Below are positions 44,515 to 56,125 of a DNA stretch of 64,000 nucleotides, piece after piece. Origin of the DNA: Evernia prunastri (Eukaryota > Ascomycota > Lecanoromycetes > Lecanorales > Parmeliaceae); contig NKYR01000049.1 in NCBI GenBank assembly GCA_003184365.1, forward strand, positions 1-64,000, given 5' to 3'. The notes under the pieces are model-generated. The model saw nothing but the letters and a program-made list of their open reading frames with translations, was not told where the DNA came from and ran no database searches. A program made the translations under genes and the position numbers. Position 1 is the stretch's first letter, and the number at the start of each line of letters is the position of its first letter.

Positions 44515-45978
44515 CTACACTACAGCCTCCATGGTCGAATTTCCCAGCAACAAGGGTCCAGACCGCGGCCCCGAGCTCACCGTGAGGAAGATATGGCCCT
44601 CATCGCCTAGAAGAGACCCGGACGTCAGTCCCTAGCGCTCTACCTCCTTCCTTCCTTTTCTTCAGATCATGCGCGCGCAAACAAATTTGGAAGATGGAAG
44701 ATAGGAACAATAGATAAAGAATGGACTCACCCAGCCCCATGAATACCCCGCCCTCGCCTCCCCTGACACAGACACTGAAGACGGCCGTCACAGCCTCCCA
44801 CATGCGGTACCAGAGACTGACGTCGGTTTTGCCGGTCGAGAAGATTTGCACAATACATTTATCGTCCGCTGTGGCTAGATTTTTCAGCAGACGGCCCCCT
44901 CTCAGTAGTATGCATACATGCAACAGCCAAGGAGTTCAAAGCCGGACAGGAAAGGAAAAAAGGGGCGCTCAAGACACTCGGTGATCGATGCCAGACGATG
45001 ACGGTAGCCCGCACTTACACGAATCGATATACATGGGCAGACCCTGCTGCACCCCTTGCGTGCCCCTAGGCCCGAAGACCAAACTCGACTTCCCAGCCGG
45101 CATGTCACCCAAAATGTCACGGCAAGAGGACCATTCAGGGCCAAAGGAGCCGCGGCACCGGACGTTGGGATCGTAGACCCCGAGCATGACGACGAGATTG
45201 TTATCACCGCCTGGTTGGAGATTGCAAGCGTTCGGTGTCAGCAAGGTTTTTCACGGAACACGAGGCTCGAGACGGCCCCCCTTTTTATGGAATGGTAGTC
45301 GGCTACCTCGTTTGTGTTTGGTCTGCTCGCGGAGAGACTGTTGGAAGGAGGAAGGAAAGGGAAGGGGAGAAGAAATCTGCTTTACCGATATTGCCTGCCG
45401 CGCCCCCCTGCGACACCCCGCCCGCGGCGCATTGCAAGATCAGAGCAGAGGCAGCGCTCCTAATCTGGCCCAGACTTGCGAGCGCGACCTTAACGCCCTC
45501 CTCGGGGATGATTGTTTGGAAGAAGCAGAGGGCTCGGTCTGTAAGGTTATTTTTGCAAACAGTTAGCCAGATGTCGCCTTCCCTACAGCCTCACCTACAT
45601 CACGCATCTCCAACGGACGATCATGAGGCAGGTCGACCACTGACCTCCCATGATCCGATACGGAAGCGGAAAGGTCGTCCGTGGTAGCCCGGTATGACGG
45701 TCACCCCATGAGTATTGCACTGAATCGGGTGTGATGTATTCCTTTGCGGACTCGCAGTCAGCGATGTTGGGGTTGAAGCCGAAATGCTCGCCGCTGCAGC
45801 TGATCTCGAAGCCTGAATTCTCGGAGGATGACTTGTTCAGCGTAGAGAAAGCGGATGAATTGAACATGTGCGGGAGTTGAGATAAGGCGAGATGAGGAGA
45901 CGAGGGCGCTTGTAATGGGCTTGCCAGACTGGGAATGATGGCGAAGAGACAGAAGAGTAGGCTACATGACGATGCCAT
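44515..45978 (-). CDS. Predicted secreted protein, 5 exons, 302 aa
   Basis: Exons 45978-45645, 45538-45386, 45210-45019, 44868-44731 and 44606-44515 join in frame, and all four introns (106, 175, 150 and 124 nt) are phase 1. The ATG at 45978 opens a signal peptide (MASSCSLLFCLFAIIPSLAS). The mature protein has CSGEHFGFNPNIADCESA, TTFPLPYRIMG joining ALCFFQTIIPEEGVKVAL, VYDPNVRCRG, FGPEWSSCRDILGDMPAG, DDKCIVQI and WYRMWEAVTAVFSVCVRGG. These paired cysteines and motifs are those of an uncharacterised secreted family I associate with Dothideomycetes (from memory, not searched). A MITE lies 400 bp beyond its 3' end. Function unknown. Confidence 0.85.
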
Positions 45979-46379
45979 CTTCTGTAAAGTTTTGCAGACC
46001 ACCAATATAGCTATACTTGATCTCGATTCACTGAACAACCTCTGGTAAGAGGATAGGGAGACGCAACCAAAGCTAACGAAGGCTTGTGTGATCACTGAAC
46101 AACTCGACTTAAGCGATTTGGCTGTAGCCGCCGTTGCCTCACTTGGTGCCATTGGCGCTTCTAAGCCGCGTGAAAGACAGCCAATAGTGCGGCTATACAG
46201 ACTCTGGTGCATTTTTCATACGTCCTCGACGCATTGACCAATGAGGAGTAATCTGAATCGACTACCTACACCCCTATTAGATACAAGTAGAGGGTTCGAA
46301 CAAAGAAGGATGGACTGATATTCAACACACCCCTTTGATCTAGACTGCAAACATGCCAGCCTATGAGTCTATCTCCCAC
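45979..46379. other. Intergenic
   Basis: Promoter side of the secreted-protein gene. The upstream continuation of its frame has no credible start. No further feature seen. Confidence 0.4.
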
Positions 46380-46630
46380 GGGCAAATTACCGGATCGTAC
46401 CCCAAAAGGTTGAATCCTTACTATGTCCTACCCCAAACTATATTTTCATACCCCTCAGAGATATGAATCGATAAAAATAGAAGTCGCTGAGATATGAAAC
46501 TGTAAAGGATATACTTTTTAGGGGCATTCTCCTTAAAGAACTCTTTGAGAAATACTCCTCGAGGGATATTCTTCGGATAATCTTCGTCGGGGGGCTTGAT
46601 TAGAATCCAAAAAAGCAAAAAAAAATAGAA
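46380..46630. mobile_element. Left end of a TIR element (family 2)
   Basis: Starts GGGCAAATTACCGGATCGTA and aligns over about 240 bp with the left half of the element at 58086-58624, including GAATCGATAAAAATAGAA. The matching right end is absent. Instead the sequence runs into the minisatellite, so the copy is truncated or has been expanded internally. Confidence 0.65.
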
Positions 46631-46724
46631 AAAAAATGGGGATTGTAGAGTTACACGAGAGATTATACGAGAATGTCTTCAGCCCCCCCCCCTCCCCTTT
46701 CCCCTCAGAGTACTCTACTCCCGA

Positions 46725-47285
46725 ATGGACCCTCCCCTCAAAGGACCCTCCCCTCAAAGAACCCTCCCCTCAAAGAACCCTCCCCTCAAAGAACCCTCCC
46801 CTCAAAGAACCCTGCCCCCAAAGAACCTCCCCTCGAAAAAACCTTTCCTCGAATGAATCTTCTTTCAAAGAACTCTTCCCCCAAAGAACCTTTCCTCGGA
46901 AGAATCTCCCCTCAAAGAACCCTCCCCCCAAAGAACCTCCTCTCGGAAGAATCTTCTTTCTCTCGAAAAAATCTTTACTCGAAAGAATCTCTTCTCGAAA
47001 GAACATTTTCTCAAAAGAATCTTCTCTCAAAGAACCCTTCCCCCAAAGAATCTTCCCCCGAAAGAATCTTCCCCCGAAAGAATCTTCCCCCGAAAGAATC
47101 TTCCCCCGAAAGAATCTTCCCCCGAAAGAATCTTCCCCCGAAAGAATCTTCTCTCGAAAGAACCTTCCCTTAAAAGAACCTTCCCTCGAAAGAATCTCCC
47201 GTCGAAAGAACTTTCCCCCCAAAAAACCTCCCCTCGAAAGAACCTCCCCTCGAAAAAACCTGCCCTCCGAAGAAACCACCCCCGA
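46725..47285. repeat. 16-bp minisatellite, about 35 units
   Basis: Units of 16 bp; six or so perfect copies of CCCCCGAAAGAATCTT lie at about 47055-47150, with degenerate CCCTCAAAGAACCCTC-type units before and after. Because 16 is not a multiple of 3 and the unit lacks stops on both strands, long open frames appear in several frames (such as 46636-47361). I do not consider these genes. Confidence 0.85.
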
Positions 47286-49345
47286 AGAACCCTCAAGAAA
47301 GAAATACCAAACCATACCCCAGCAGTATCAACTTTCACCAATCTCAAACCCTTCGTCTTGACGGATTCTCGTCACAGGCCTTCAGCCGCCCTGCCGACTG
47401 CCGAAAGGACGCTGCCGGGAGCGACAAGCGTCGGCGACACAATGGAGAGATGGCAGGGGAGCATCTCTCCCTCTCGGCCAGCCTCGAGCTTTCAATTCCT
47501 TCCCCTGGGGACAGATTGGGGGAACAGATGGGGTTACCGCGTCGCTCGCTCTTACGCGGCCGCCTCGCGGACATCCGAATCCGCCGAGGGGTTTTTCTCC
47601 AGCTCCGTCGGATTCTTCCAAGTCGGCGGGTTCCTTCCTGGAACATCTCCTGCGGGTTGCACGGAGGTCTGTTTGTGGGTGGGGGGGAAAGGGGGGGCAC
47701 CGAAAGGCTCGCCGGGAGCGGTGTCGATCGGAGGCAGGCGTGGGCAAGGCGGGAGGGCGGCGGGCGTCCGTCGAATCTAACGTGGCTGGTTCTCAATCAC
47801 GGGAGATAGGGAAGCGAGAATTTTGTGTTTCCGTCGAAGGAATGGATCGATCGGGCTGCTACTAACCTGACAATCCTTCTCGCTCGGTCGGTGGGTCGAG
47901 GATTCCAGCATGCACGCTCAGCTTCGAACGAACGGCTTCGGTTTGTGGAGCTGTACACCGGAACCTTGCCCCCCTCGGGACCAATGCCCTTGCTGGTAAA
48001 TGGTGGATTTCAAATATACATCACTCGTTTTACGTTCTTGCAAATTTGTCGTTGCGCAGCCTTTGGGCGGGACAAGGCGCAGAGTGCGTTGAGGAAACTC
48101 TGTTAATGCCTGTTGACGAACCGAAGACACCTGAATAGCACTATCGCGCGGGTTCACACCACAAGTCTACGCCGAACCAGCCCCTATACCATGTACGAAA
48201 CGCCATCATAAACGTGGTTAGTTGGGGAGGTCCATCGATCCCGAACCTCTAGCGCGCTTGCGGAGGCCAGCTCCCCTCGCGCTGTTCGCTCTCTGCGAGC
48301 ACAGCACCGACTTCGTGTTTGACGTCCGCTGAGAGAAGTAGTCACGACGAGACCACTATTAGCGATGTCTCATCGACAGGGAAGGCCGAATAGGTCGTCA
48401 CGGCTTGGTTGACGCGATAGATTCGTTTGCAGTGCACATCGCTATGGGACCGCTCATCGCCGGATGGAAACAGGCAGGAAATAGAACCCTATCCGTCAGT
48501 CTGTCCGTCCGACTTGTAGCTTTCTATAATTCAGCCGTTGGAATCGTCGTGCTCGAGGCGGGCGGCTGGAAGGAAGTCGGTCCGGCGTCTACTGAGATCG
48601 CTGTCAGCGGATCGACAGCGCAGAATGTGTACAGAGCAAAAAGAGATCACACTGTGATCTGACGCGTTCGGACGAGGTCAACACGCCCAGCACGATCAAC
48701 CCCTTCAACACATCCAAGCACCTCGCTACCAACTCCTCCGTACCCCTCCGTACCCCATAGTAATCCAGCCTTCAACCGCACCCTCGACCTACCTACCCAT
48801 CGCAGGTCTTTCTTTCTTGAAAAATCAAGACGTGATAAAGGATTGGAGCGCAAAGATGCAAAAACAAAATCGTGGAAAGCCTCGGTACACGAGAGCCGCG
48901 CCGAGGAAAATTCCGCCGTTTGTGGAAAGAGAAAGGCACATGCAGCGCGCGTATGGGGACGGTTTCCCTGTTCCCGACGTGCCTTACGACGTACGGTATT
49001 TGAAAAGTTCGAGCTCAATGTCCACTGTGATTAGAGTGCCGAAGTCGGGTTGATGGAGCAGAGGTCTTCGATCGCGTGATATCAGTGGCTTCGTGCATTC
49101 GTATGAAATGGGATGAAAGAGAGATTGGAGGTGTAAACGCCTTGGGACAGTGCTCGATATCCTTTTCGACCGATTACTTATTGTTATGGTATTACTATCC
49201 TTTTATATGTACATGCGGTTGCCGCGAGTTGATTATATTCGCTAGATTAGTAGTAGTATCCGGTTCACAGTGCCGTTGCGTCAATATCCAATTCGTACAA
49301 CCATCATGAGATGCAGCTTTCAATCTCTTCGTGCGACTCTCAAAT
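47286..49345. other. Intergenic, begins with a GC-rich island
   Basis: At about 47360-47810 base composition turns sharply GC-rich and overlapping open frames occur on both strands with no family resemblance. 48817-49053 holds an open frame (GKPRYTRAAPRKIPPFVERE) that might be an exon, but it has no partner. Otherwise nothing. Confidence 0.35.
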
Positions 49346-50800
49346 TCACAGGCCTTTTGATTGCAAAAAGGTCTGGATCACATCGTATGCGCCAGTGGCG
49401 TTGTAGTGCGCATTGATACCGTGACCTGAATTAGGCTGGATGTATGCTTCAAAATTGCTTGCTGGAACGTTGGGAAAGCTCGACACGGCTGCTGCTGGGA
49501 TTGAGGGGATAGATGGGTTGCCGGTGGCAAGACAATCGCCTCCGCAGTATGGTAGGTCGTTCGCTGGGGTCCAGTCAGCATGTCTGGTTAATGGGGATAC
49601 GAAGTAGTTCCGAGGACTTACATCCGGTGATAATCAGCACTGGCCCAGCGAAAGCATTCGTCTTCGGCGCGCTCGTCAAGGTCAACAGCTCGCCAACGGT
49701 GACAGGCTGTTTCGTATTCTCGGACACAAGCAAAAGATTAGGATCAAAGTAGCCGGGCAACAAGAAGTTGTACTGGCTGGCACCAATGTTCGCGTTTGTC
49801 AGATATCCGGCAGGGTAGTTCAGACTTGCTGATGCCGAAAATCCAACAGCATAATCTGTCAAGCTGTACCTTTCGAGAACATACTCAACCGCAAGTGAAG
49901 AGATGTTGCCAAGGCGGAAGCCGTACGCGCTGAGAAGAGACTGAGCAGTTGATGAAGAGACGTTGCCGAAGCGGAATGGTTGGTTGAGGTACGCTTGCTC
50001 AAAATTTGACCCTGCTACGAAGTAGCCCGCGAAGGAGGCGTTCATCGAGAAGCCGGTCAGGACGATACCATCGGAGATGGTAGGGTACATATTCACAAGG
50101 GAGTATGTCTGGGCAGAGCCGAAAGAGTGACTGGGAATAGCGTTAGGGCTTCACTTGTACATATTTGTATTTATCTTACTCACCCCACGTGTGTGACTTT
50201 GCTAAAGGTTTGTTTGACGCCCGGAAATGTGCCGTTGCGCAACATCATTGTCAATTCAGCCAACGCTGCAACCTCCAGAGACGATTGAATCTCATTCAAA
50301 GGCTCGCCATGGGAAGAGTTGCCGATGCCCAAGCGGTCGTAGGAGAGCGTGCAATACTTGTACCCGTCGGTTGCGACATCAACGTAGCTGTAGTTGAAGT
50401 TGTTATAGGAGAGATCCCAATATCTAGTCAGGTTTGTTAGAAAGCACACTGCCATTGTGATCAATGTTTCCACACACGTTTTGTCAAAGCCAATTCCATG
50501 CGTCAGAACCTGAACCGTTGGCTCCGTCGCGGTCATGCTGCTAGGCATGCAGAATTGGGTGCTGATGTCGTAGGTGCCGGCGGTTGTAGCGTATCCCGAC
50601 AGGGCGACCTGCGTGAAGTTCCTGCCCTGCTGGGTCTGATTCTGGGCGAAGGTGGTGGCATCAAGATTGGACTGGGGAACGGCGATATTGAAGACACCGG
50701 TGCGAGCGGAAATGGTGACTGGGACTGTGGCGTTGATACATGTTTTGGCCGCTGCAGAGCCGGCAAGTACGGCCACCGAGAGGGCGGATTTGACAAACAT
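49346..50800 (-). CDS. Secreted alpha/beta hydrolase, 4 exons, 429 aa
   Basis: Exons 50800-50478, 50423-50184, 50130-49622 and 49563-49346 join in phase (introns of 54, 53 and 58 nt). The ATG at 50800 gives a signal peptide (MFVKSALSVAVLAGSAAA). An N-terminal strand-rich region leads to VQVLTHGIGFDKTYWDLSY, the oxyanion-hole type HG motif. The nucleophile elbow is GHSFGS, created only by splicing exons 2 and 3, and NSGHGINAH near the C-terminus offers the catalytic His. N-glycosylation sequons are frequent. It is probably an extracellular esterase or lipase-like enzyme; the substrate is unknown. Family assignment is firm, specificity is not. Confidence 0.88.
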
Positions 50801-52452
50801 TTTGGGCAATTGTTCAAGTCTGGAAATTCAGGTTGTAGGAATAAGTGACCTGACGCTCAGAGTATTGTTCTGTTAAGTTCTCTTTCAAACTTTTAAGGAA
50901 GGAGGAAAGAAGGGAGAAAAGACGTAGAGAGGAAACGAAACGAAATGAAATGAAATGAGATGACGATGACGCAAATATACATGAAAGCTTTTTGAATATG
51001 GGCCAGGGGCCGTTGAGATTAGACGTCATGATACTTTACCGATAGATTTCGATTACTTAGCTACCTTACTTACTCTAGCTGCATGAAAATTATCTTTTCC
51101 GATTCCAATGGGAATGAATAATGAATGGAAGCTCGGAAACCTTGTACTCAACCTTCCTATCATCAAATGCCTTTCCACGAGAAGCACAAGCTTCCGTATG
51201 TCTATCATTCTTATTGGTGCCGGATGCTGCTGGTACGTACATCAAAGGGCAAAAGCCGGGGTTCGAAAGAGGGGAATGAATCATGAGCTGATGTGAAAAG
51301 CATGTTTTCTCATCATTGGTTCTTCAAGCTTGGAATTACCTATGAGTTACCATTTCAGAGCTTGGACATGAGAGGGTCTGTTCACAAAAAGGTCTAGAAC
51401 ATTGGACTAGCTTGTAGACTAAGGTCAAGTAGGGAACCATTTTAACCTCATTGGGCTGCAAAAGCGGAAAAGGCGGGACTTGGCATGACTAGCTTTACGC
51501 TTTCCTTTCCGTTTGAAGCGGAATCATCGGTATTGACGGCAGATGACGTATGTTGTACCGTCTCCCGCCGATTTCCACTCTTTTCGGACGTATCCCCTCT
51601 TTTTCCACTCACTTCATGCATCATGCATCTTTGACTTTCCCATCTTCCATCAACTCTTCACAATTCACAAATTCCCATCTCCGCTTTTCCCCACAGACTA
51701 GTACTGCCGTAGAGTATCTTCATGTAGATTCCTTACTTAACATTGCTGCCACTTCCTTCTTGCCGCCACTTGCAATTGTATTCTTTATAGAGTATTTTGA
51801 GGCCTTTAAAAACATCTCTTCGACAACTCGAGCCGCGTCGAATTTAGGCCAAGGCGAACGCAATATTGGATTCGACAACATAGCATATCAGCTTTGGAAA
51901 AGGGCCCCGGACCTCGTCCGCTCCAAAAATCTAAGGGTACGGTGTGAGCGGGACTAAAAGGTGTGCAGAGAAGGATCCACCTGGGCCGTCCCCATTGCTT
52001 CTCGTTGATGAAAGGAAGAGGAAAACGAGAACGAAGGCTCAGCAACGCCTTGACAAGACACGGTAGGGCTTTTTAAGAAAGCAGACGTAACCGCTCACTC
52101 CGCCCGCTAGCACACTACAACGAGCTTCTACAGATAACTAGACGCGAATCAATGCTGAGCCGTTACCGCTCCAACTTCCCCAAGCCTCGTTGGCGCATTC
52201 CCATTTTCTGGAAGTAAGCTCACCAACGTGCATTTGTTGACCACTCTCTATATCCTCGAAACACACGACGCGCCCTCTCATCCTCTTACCCAAACCCCCC
52301 GAAGCGACAGCCTTGAGGGAACCGATTGTGCACAGAGAATTTTTTTGGTATCTATCAATCTACGGAGTACCGCAGTTCACATCTTTCCATCTGACCTGTG
52401 GCGTGCGCGTGAAACGTCAGGAGATTGCAAAGCTGCATTTTCCCTCAAACGT
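50801..52452. other. Intergenic, no supported gene
   Basis: Short low-value open frames only (including 51550-51957 on plus, without family features). Contains the hydrolase promoter side with a purine-rich GAAAC/GAAAT run near 50930-50965. Confidence 0.4.
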
Positions 52453-52899
52453 CCACAGACGGTGTCAAAAGTCACCATAATCGAAGTCCCAAATTATGAA
52501 GGTTTTTCTTTTACGAAGCTCTGCCTTTTCTCTTGTTACGCGTTTCTTAGAGGGCAATAGACCAGAAAAATCCGACTCCTCCTATCAAAGAATACAATAT
52601 CATAATGACTGAAGATATCCAAATTTCGATTTATTATGGGTAAAAAAAGAACTGTTTAGGAAAGTTTAGTGCCAAATTGTTTCTGTTTAGGACTATGGCC
52701 CAGAAGTGTCCAGCACATTTGATCTAAATCCCAAATCATCACCAGATGAAGCAGAGGACGCCCTTAACCATATCAGATTTCAAGTGAAGGCAACCCAAAT
52801 AAGTTGACAGAAGCGTATGTAAGATCCCATATTTGATTTTACCAGCTACGGCTGGATTAAGCTCGGAGGGTGGTTGGTGACTTTTGACACCGACTGTGG
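52453..52899. mobile_element. MITE copy 3, intact terminal inverted repeats
   Basis: 447 bp with 25-bp terminal inverted repeats, 24 of 25 positions matching; the shared core is CGGTGTCAAAAGTCACCA. Same family as 33193-33545 and 43720-44112. No open frame, hence non-autonomous. This copy keeps the most GC and is the best reference for the family. Confidence 0.82.
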
Positions 52900-54178
52900 T
52901 CCCAAGAAGCCAAAAAAAAAAGGCATGTTTCCATCCAGCGTATATATTCGACTTTCCCCATTTGTCGTCCGTTGATTACCCGTCAAATGTACCGAGCAAG
53001 AAGCTTCACACGAGTCTCACGACGTCCATTCTCCATATAAACAAAGAAACAAGCAAGCAACGCCTAAACCATCATCCCTCTCCCCCTCTCTCCCGTCCTC
53101 CTCCCGCCCAGACATCCACGCCTTACTCCCCCTGCCCCCCTGCCCCGTCCCTTGTCCCATCCATCCGCCTGCACCACTTCCTCACTCCACACCCGCACAA
53201 GCCGTCGTTTTGTCCCGAATGGAGCCGCGGAGATTACGAATGCAATCGACGACACCGCGGGGCGCGGGAAAGGATGGGGGAGGGGCACGATGGCGGAAGG
53301 TGTTGCGCGGGGCGGTGGGTTTGGGGGAACGGGTATGGATGGGTGAACGGGACGTTGGGTGAATGTTAAGTGGGAGAAAGAATGGGGGTTGAGAGGAGAA
53401 TTGGGGGGGGGGAAGAGGGGATGGAGATGGGGACACGGAAGGATTTATGTTGGGGGTTGGGGTTTGTGGAGTGGAATACGGAGGGAGGGAGGGGGATAGG
53501 GGAGGGGTGCGATGGATAGGGGAAGACAGGCTTAGGGATATTCGATGGTGTACATAAAGAGGAAAAGAGGGAGGGCATGCGATGGACGTTGGAAGGTAAA
53601 GGTTTGAATATGCAACATTATACATAAGAAGGGTAGAACATTCCTGCAGAACTTCAGCGGTCCTATGCCTCGCTCGGAGAAACACCAAACACAATTTCGC
53701 AGCGCCAACCTAGCGCCCCCAATCGAGCCTTTCCCATCTCTCAGATGCCCCATGGAACAGCTTGCAGTCGCTCTGTCCAGGCCGCCAGTAAAGCCCAACG
53801 AAAATCAAATGATAGTCCATCCTAAGCTCCACGCCCTTGCATTATTGAACGCCACTATGCCCCCGTCTCTCTGCTGGGAAGTCACAGAACCCAGACTATG
53901 TTGGTTCCGTGTTCAGCGTAATATAGCCATTGGGCAGAATATCGGATAGGGCATCAGAATGCAGGAGCCGGTTCCAGGTTCTCGAGGTCGTAATTCGTAA
54001 GTGCGTCGTTCTTCAGACAGTTCCAACCAATATCGACTAGCATTCCTCCTTGTGAGTCCGTGACATCGTACTGAGTAGGACGGTAGACCAGCGAGCGGGT
54101 GAGAAAGCTTCGAAGGGAAACGACTGGCAAAGTGTAACCGCATGACCGATCCGTAGAACCGCACGTCACCTCCTCCCC
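52900..54178. other. Intergenic with strongly purine/G-biased tract
   Basis: From about 53250 to 53580 the plus strand is dominated by G and A with runs of up to ten G. Open frames here reflect this bias. A minus frame at 53954-54169 (ending YDLENLEPAPAF) looks protein-like but has no start or splice partner I can defend. Confidence 0.4.
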
Positions 54179-54673
54179 TCAAACGATCTCATTCACAGGT
54201 CTCAACCGCCACGGATCCACCCCAACCACCCCCTCACACCACCACGGATCCCTCTCCCTCTCCCCCCTCTCCCCATCCCCACCCCCCACCTCACCCCCCT
54301 CCACCAACCCCATCAACCCCAACGGCACCCCCTCCACCGGCGCCAAATAAGTCCTCAGATCAACGACACTACCACCCCCCCTCACCCCGCCAATGACACC
54401 GCCGCCCTCGCGGCCCCTGTGCTCCTGGTACCCGACGTAGACCTCGTGGAGGCGCCTGCGGTCGCGCTCGTACTCGTGCATGTCGTGGGCGCGCAGGATG
54501 GCCGGCCCGAGCCAGACGACGGGGCAGAGCCGCAGGGCGAGGTCGGCGAGGTGTTGGCGGGCGGAGCGGTGCTGCTGGAAGGGGGCGCGGGCCATGTAGG
54601 AGCGGCGGTTCTGGAGCTTGCGGATGGTGGAGGTGGGGAGGGGGGAGGTGGGGAGGAGGGTGGGGGATATCAT
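54179..54673 (-). CDS. Hypothetical protein, 164 aa
   Basis: Single exon with ATG at 54673. The start is basic and Ser/Thr-rich. The middle is helical (QHLADLALRLCPVVWLGPAI, DMHEYERDRRRLHEVYVGY). A Gly/Glu-rich linker follows, then a compact tryptophan-containing end (DPWWCEGVVGVDPWRLRPV). Third-position GC is very high, like a coding gene rather than background. No domain recognised; the upstream 54674-54951 region is a low-complexity GT/GGT stretch without a better start. Confidence 0.5.
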   Translation of the reverse strand: MISPTLLPTSPLPTSTIRKLQNRRSYMARAPFQQHRSARQHLADLALRLCPVVWLGPAILRAHDMHEYERDRRRLHEVYVGYQEHRGREGGGVIGGVRGGGSVVDLRTYLAPVEGVPLGLMGLVEGGEVGGGDGERGERERDPWWCEGVVGVDPWRLRPVNEIV

Positions 54674-55406
54674 GGGGTTAGGTTGTTGGGTGGGGTTTTA
54701 GGGGGGTTGTTGTTGTTGTGGTGGTGACGGTGGTAGTGGTTGTGGCAGTATGGTGGTGTTGATAGATTGGAGGTGATGTGCGTACTGTTGGTGATGCGGG
54801 CTGGCTTTTGCTGATGGAGTTTGAGGTGAGACGAGGCTGCCGGGGCAAAAGAGAGGATGGAAGTGAAGGGAACATGTTGAAATGCAGGTTGACGTGGAGG
54901 AGGTGGAAGTGTGCAGATTATTGGATGAGTAGGAAAGATGTCTCCGGACATAAGGTAAGGATCTTCATCTTCAATTCCGAGGTCCGTGCTCTTAACTCAA
55001 AACAGCCGCTCCCGTTGCTTCGAGCTCTATCAAGTAGCTTCAAACCAATTACTTCAATTTAATCAAGGTAGCTAACATACTTAGGTACCTACCTACCTAC
55101 CTACGAGCGCGGAGTACCTAAGTTACAGTACTCCTGTAGACGCAAGCTTGTCTGCAAGGACGCATGTGCTTCAGGTCCGATGCTTTCATATCGCTTTCAA
55201 GTCGTCTCAGAGACTTGGTGAAGTGATCTAGATAGATTCAAATGGTGATCCAAAGCATTTGAATTTCGCAGCGGTGATGATACGCGTTCCTTGCCAACAG
55301 AGCACCAGGCTTCTTCGCACTTCCGAAATGCCGGTATACGGAGTACAACAAGACAAAATAAGGACCGTGATGGAAGATGAAAAAATCGTCAAGACCGACG
55401 CTCTCC
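54674..55406. other. Intergenic with microsatellite and inverted repeat
   Basis: A GTT/GGT-rich tract at about 54680-54780. At 55079-55124, CTTAGGTAC and GTACCTAAG arms flank tandem TACC units, the same kind of motif as at 106-133. No gene. Confidence 0.45.
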
Positions 55407-56125
55407 CTACAGCACCTTCAAAGATCCTTCCAAGATGACCAAAACAGCATAAACCCCAATCATCACCGAAACATCTGTGATCTCGTCCGACTCTGGGTAT
55501 TTGCTCCCTTTCCTCGCACCGGTCCCCTCTTTCGTTTCTTCCGCAACCTTGACTGCATTCGTGACTGCGAGCGCGATCCATACCGCCATATTCAGGTATT
55601 TCCAGCCGAACACCCTGCCTCCTAGCCCGTTTGTGAAGTGCATTGCCGCTGCGGCGATAAGGGTGAAGAAGGTGAAGGGTAAAAGGCCGATGCCCAGGTG
55701 CGCCAGGGACAGGCGCACGATCTCGAGGACGCACATGAGGGTTTCCGCCAGGAGGAAGAGGTAGTAGAGTACAGAGAGTGCCCTGTGGGCTTTTGCATGC
55801 CGACGGGTCTGACCTCCCGTCTCTAGCCTGTTGATCTCGACGTCTTCGGTGGTTTTGCCGATGCCAAAGCGACTGCGGCCGAAGAGGTGCGAGGATTGGT
55901 GGGGGGCATGAGTTGAGAGTCTTGTGCCTGTGACTGCAAGAAGGACAAGCGCTGAGAGGTATAGCCAGGTGCAGAGGGGTACGAGAATGGTGTCGAGGAA
56001 GCAGGAGGTGAGGATATGGCTGTAGAGATGGGAGAGCGGGCCCTATGATACGTTAGCAAGGCTTTCGAGTCTCAAGCTGAGGATCTGCGTACAAAACCCT
56101 CTGGTCGATTAGTGCAAAGCGTCAT
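55407..56125 (-). CDS. Multi-pass membrane protein of unknown function, 222 aa
   Basis: Exons 56125-56093 (MTLCTNRPEGF) and 56042-55407 join in phase 0 across a 50-nt intron. Hydrophobic segments in order: SHILTSCFLDTILVPLCTWL with the following YLSALVLLAVTG, then LSVLYYLFLLAETLMCVL, LGIGLLPFTFFTLIAAAAM, YLNMAVWIALAVTNAV and VSVMIGVYAVLVIL, so about five or six membrane spans. A soluble, charged loop (KTTEDVEINRLETGGQTRRH) follows the second. I do not recognise the family. Upstream and divergent of the second SDR. Confidence 0.72.

Noticed and set aside
46636..47361. Long plus-strand open frame of about 240 codons
   Set aside because: It is the translation of the 16-bp minisatellite, which is open in several frames on both strands.
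47344..47809. Overlapping open frames of about 120-150 codons on both strands
   Set aside because: They come from an abrupt GC-rich island with few chance stops. No start context, splice partner or family resemblance supports any of them.
48817..49053. Possible small basic exon (GKPRYTRAAPRKIPPF...)
   Set aside because: No matching upstream or downstream exon and no recognised domain; left as uncertain intergenic sequence.
53182..53694. 170-codon proline/serine-rich minus frame
   Set aside because: Produced by the strongly G/A-biased plus strand; low complexity without domain features.
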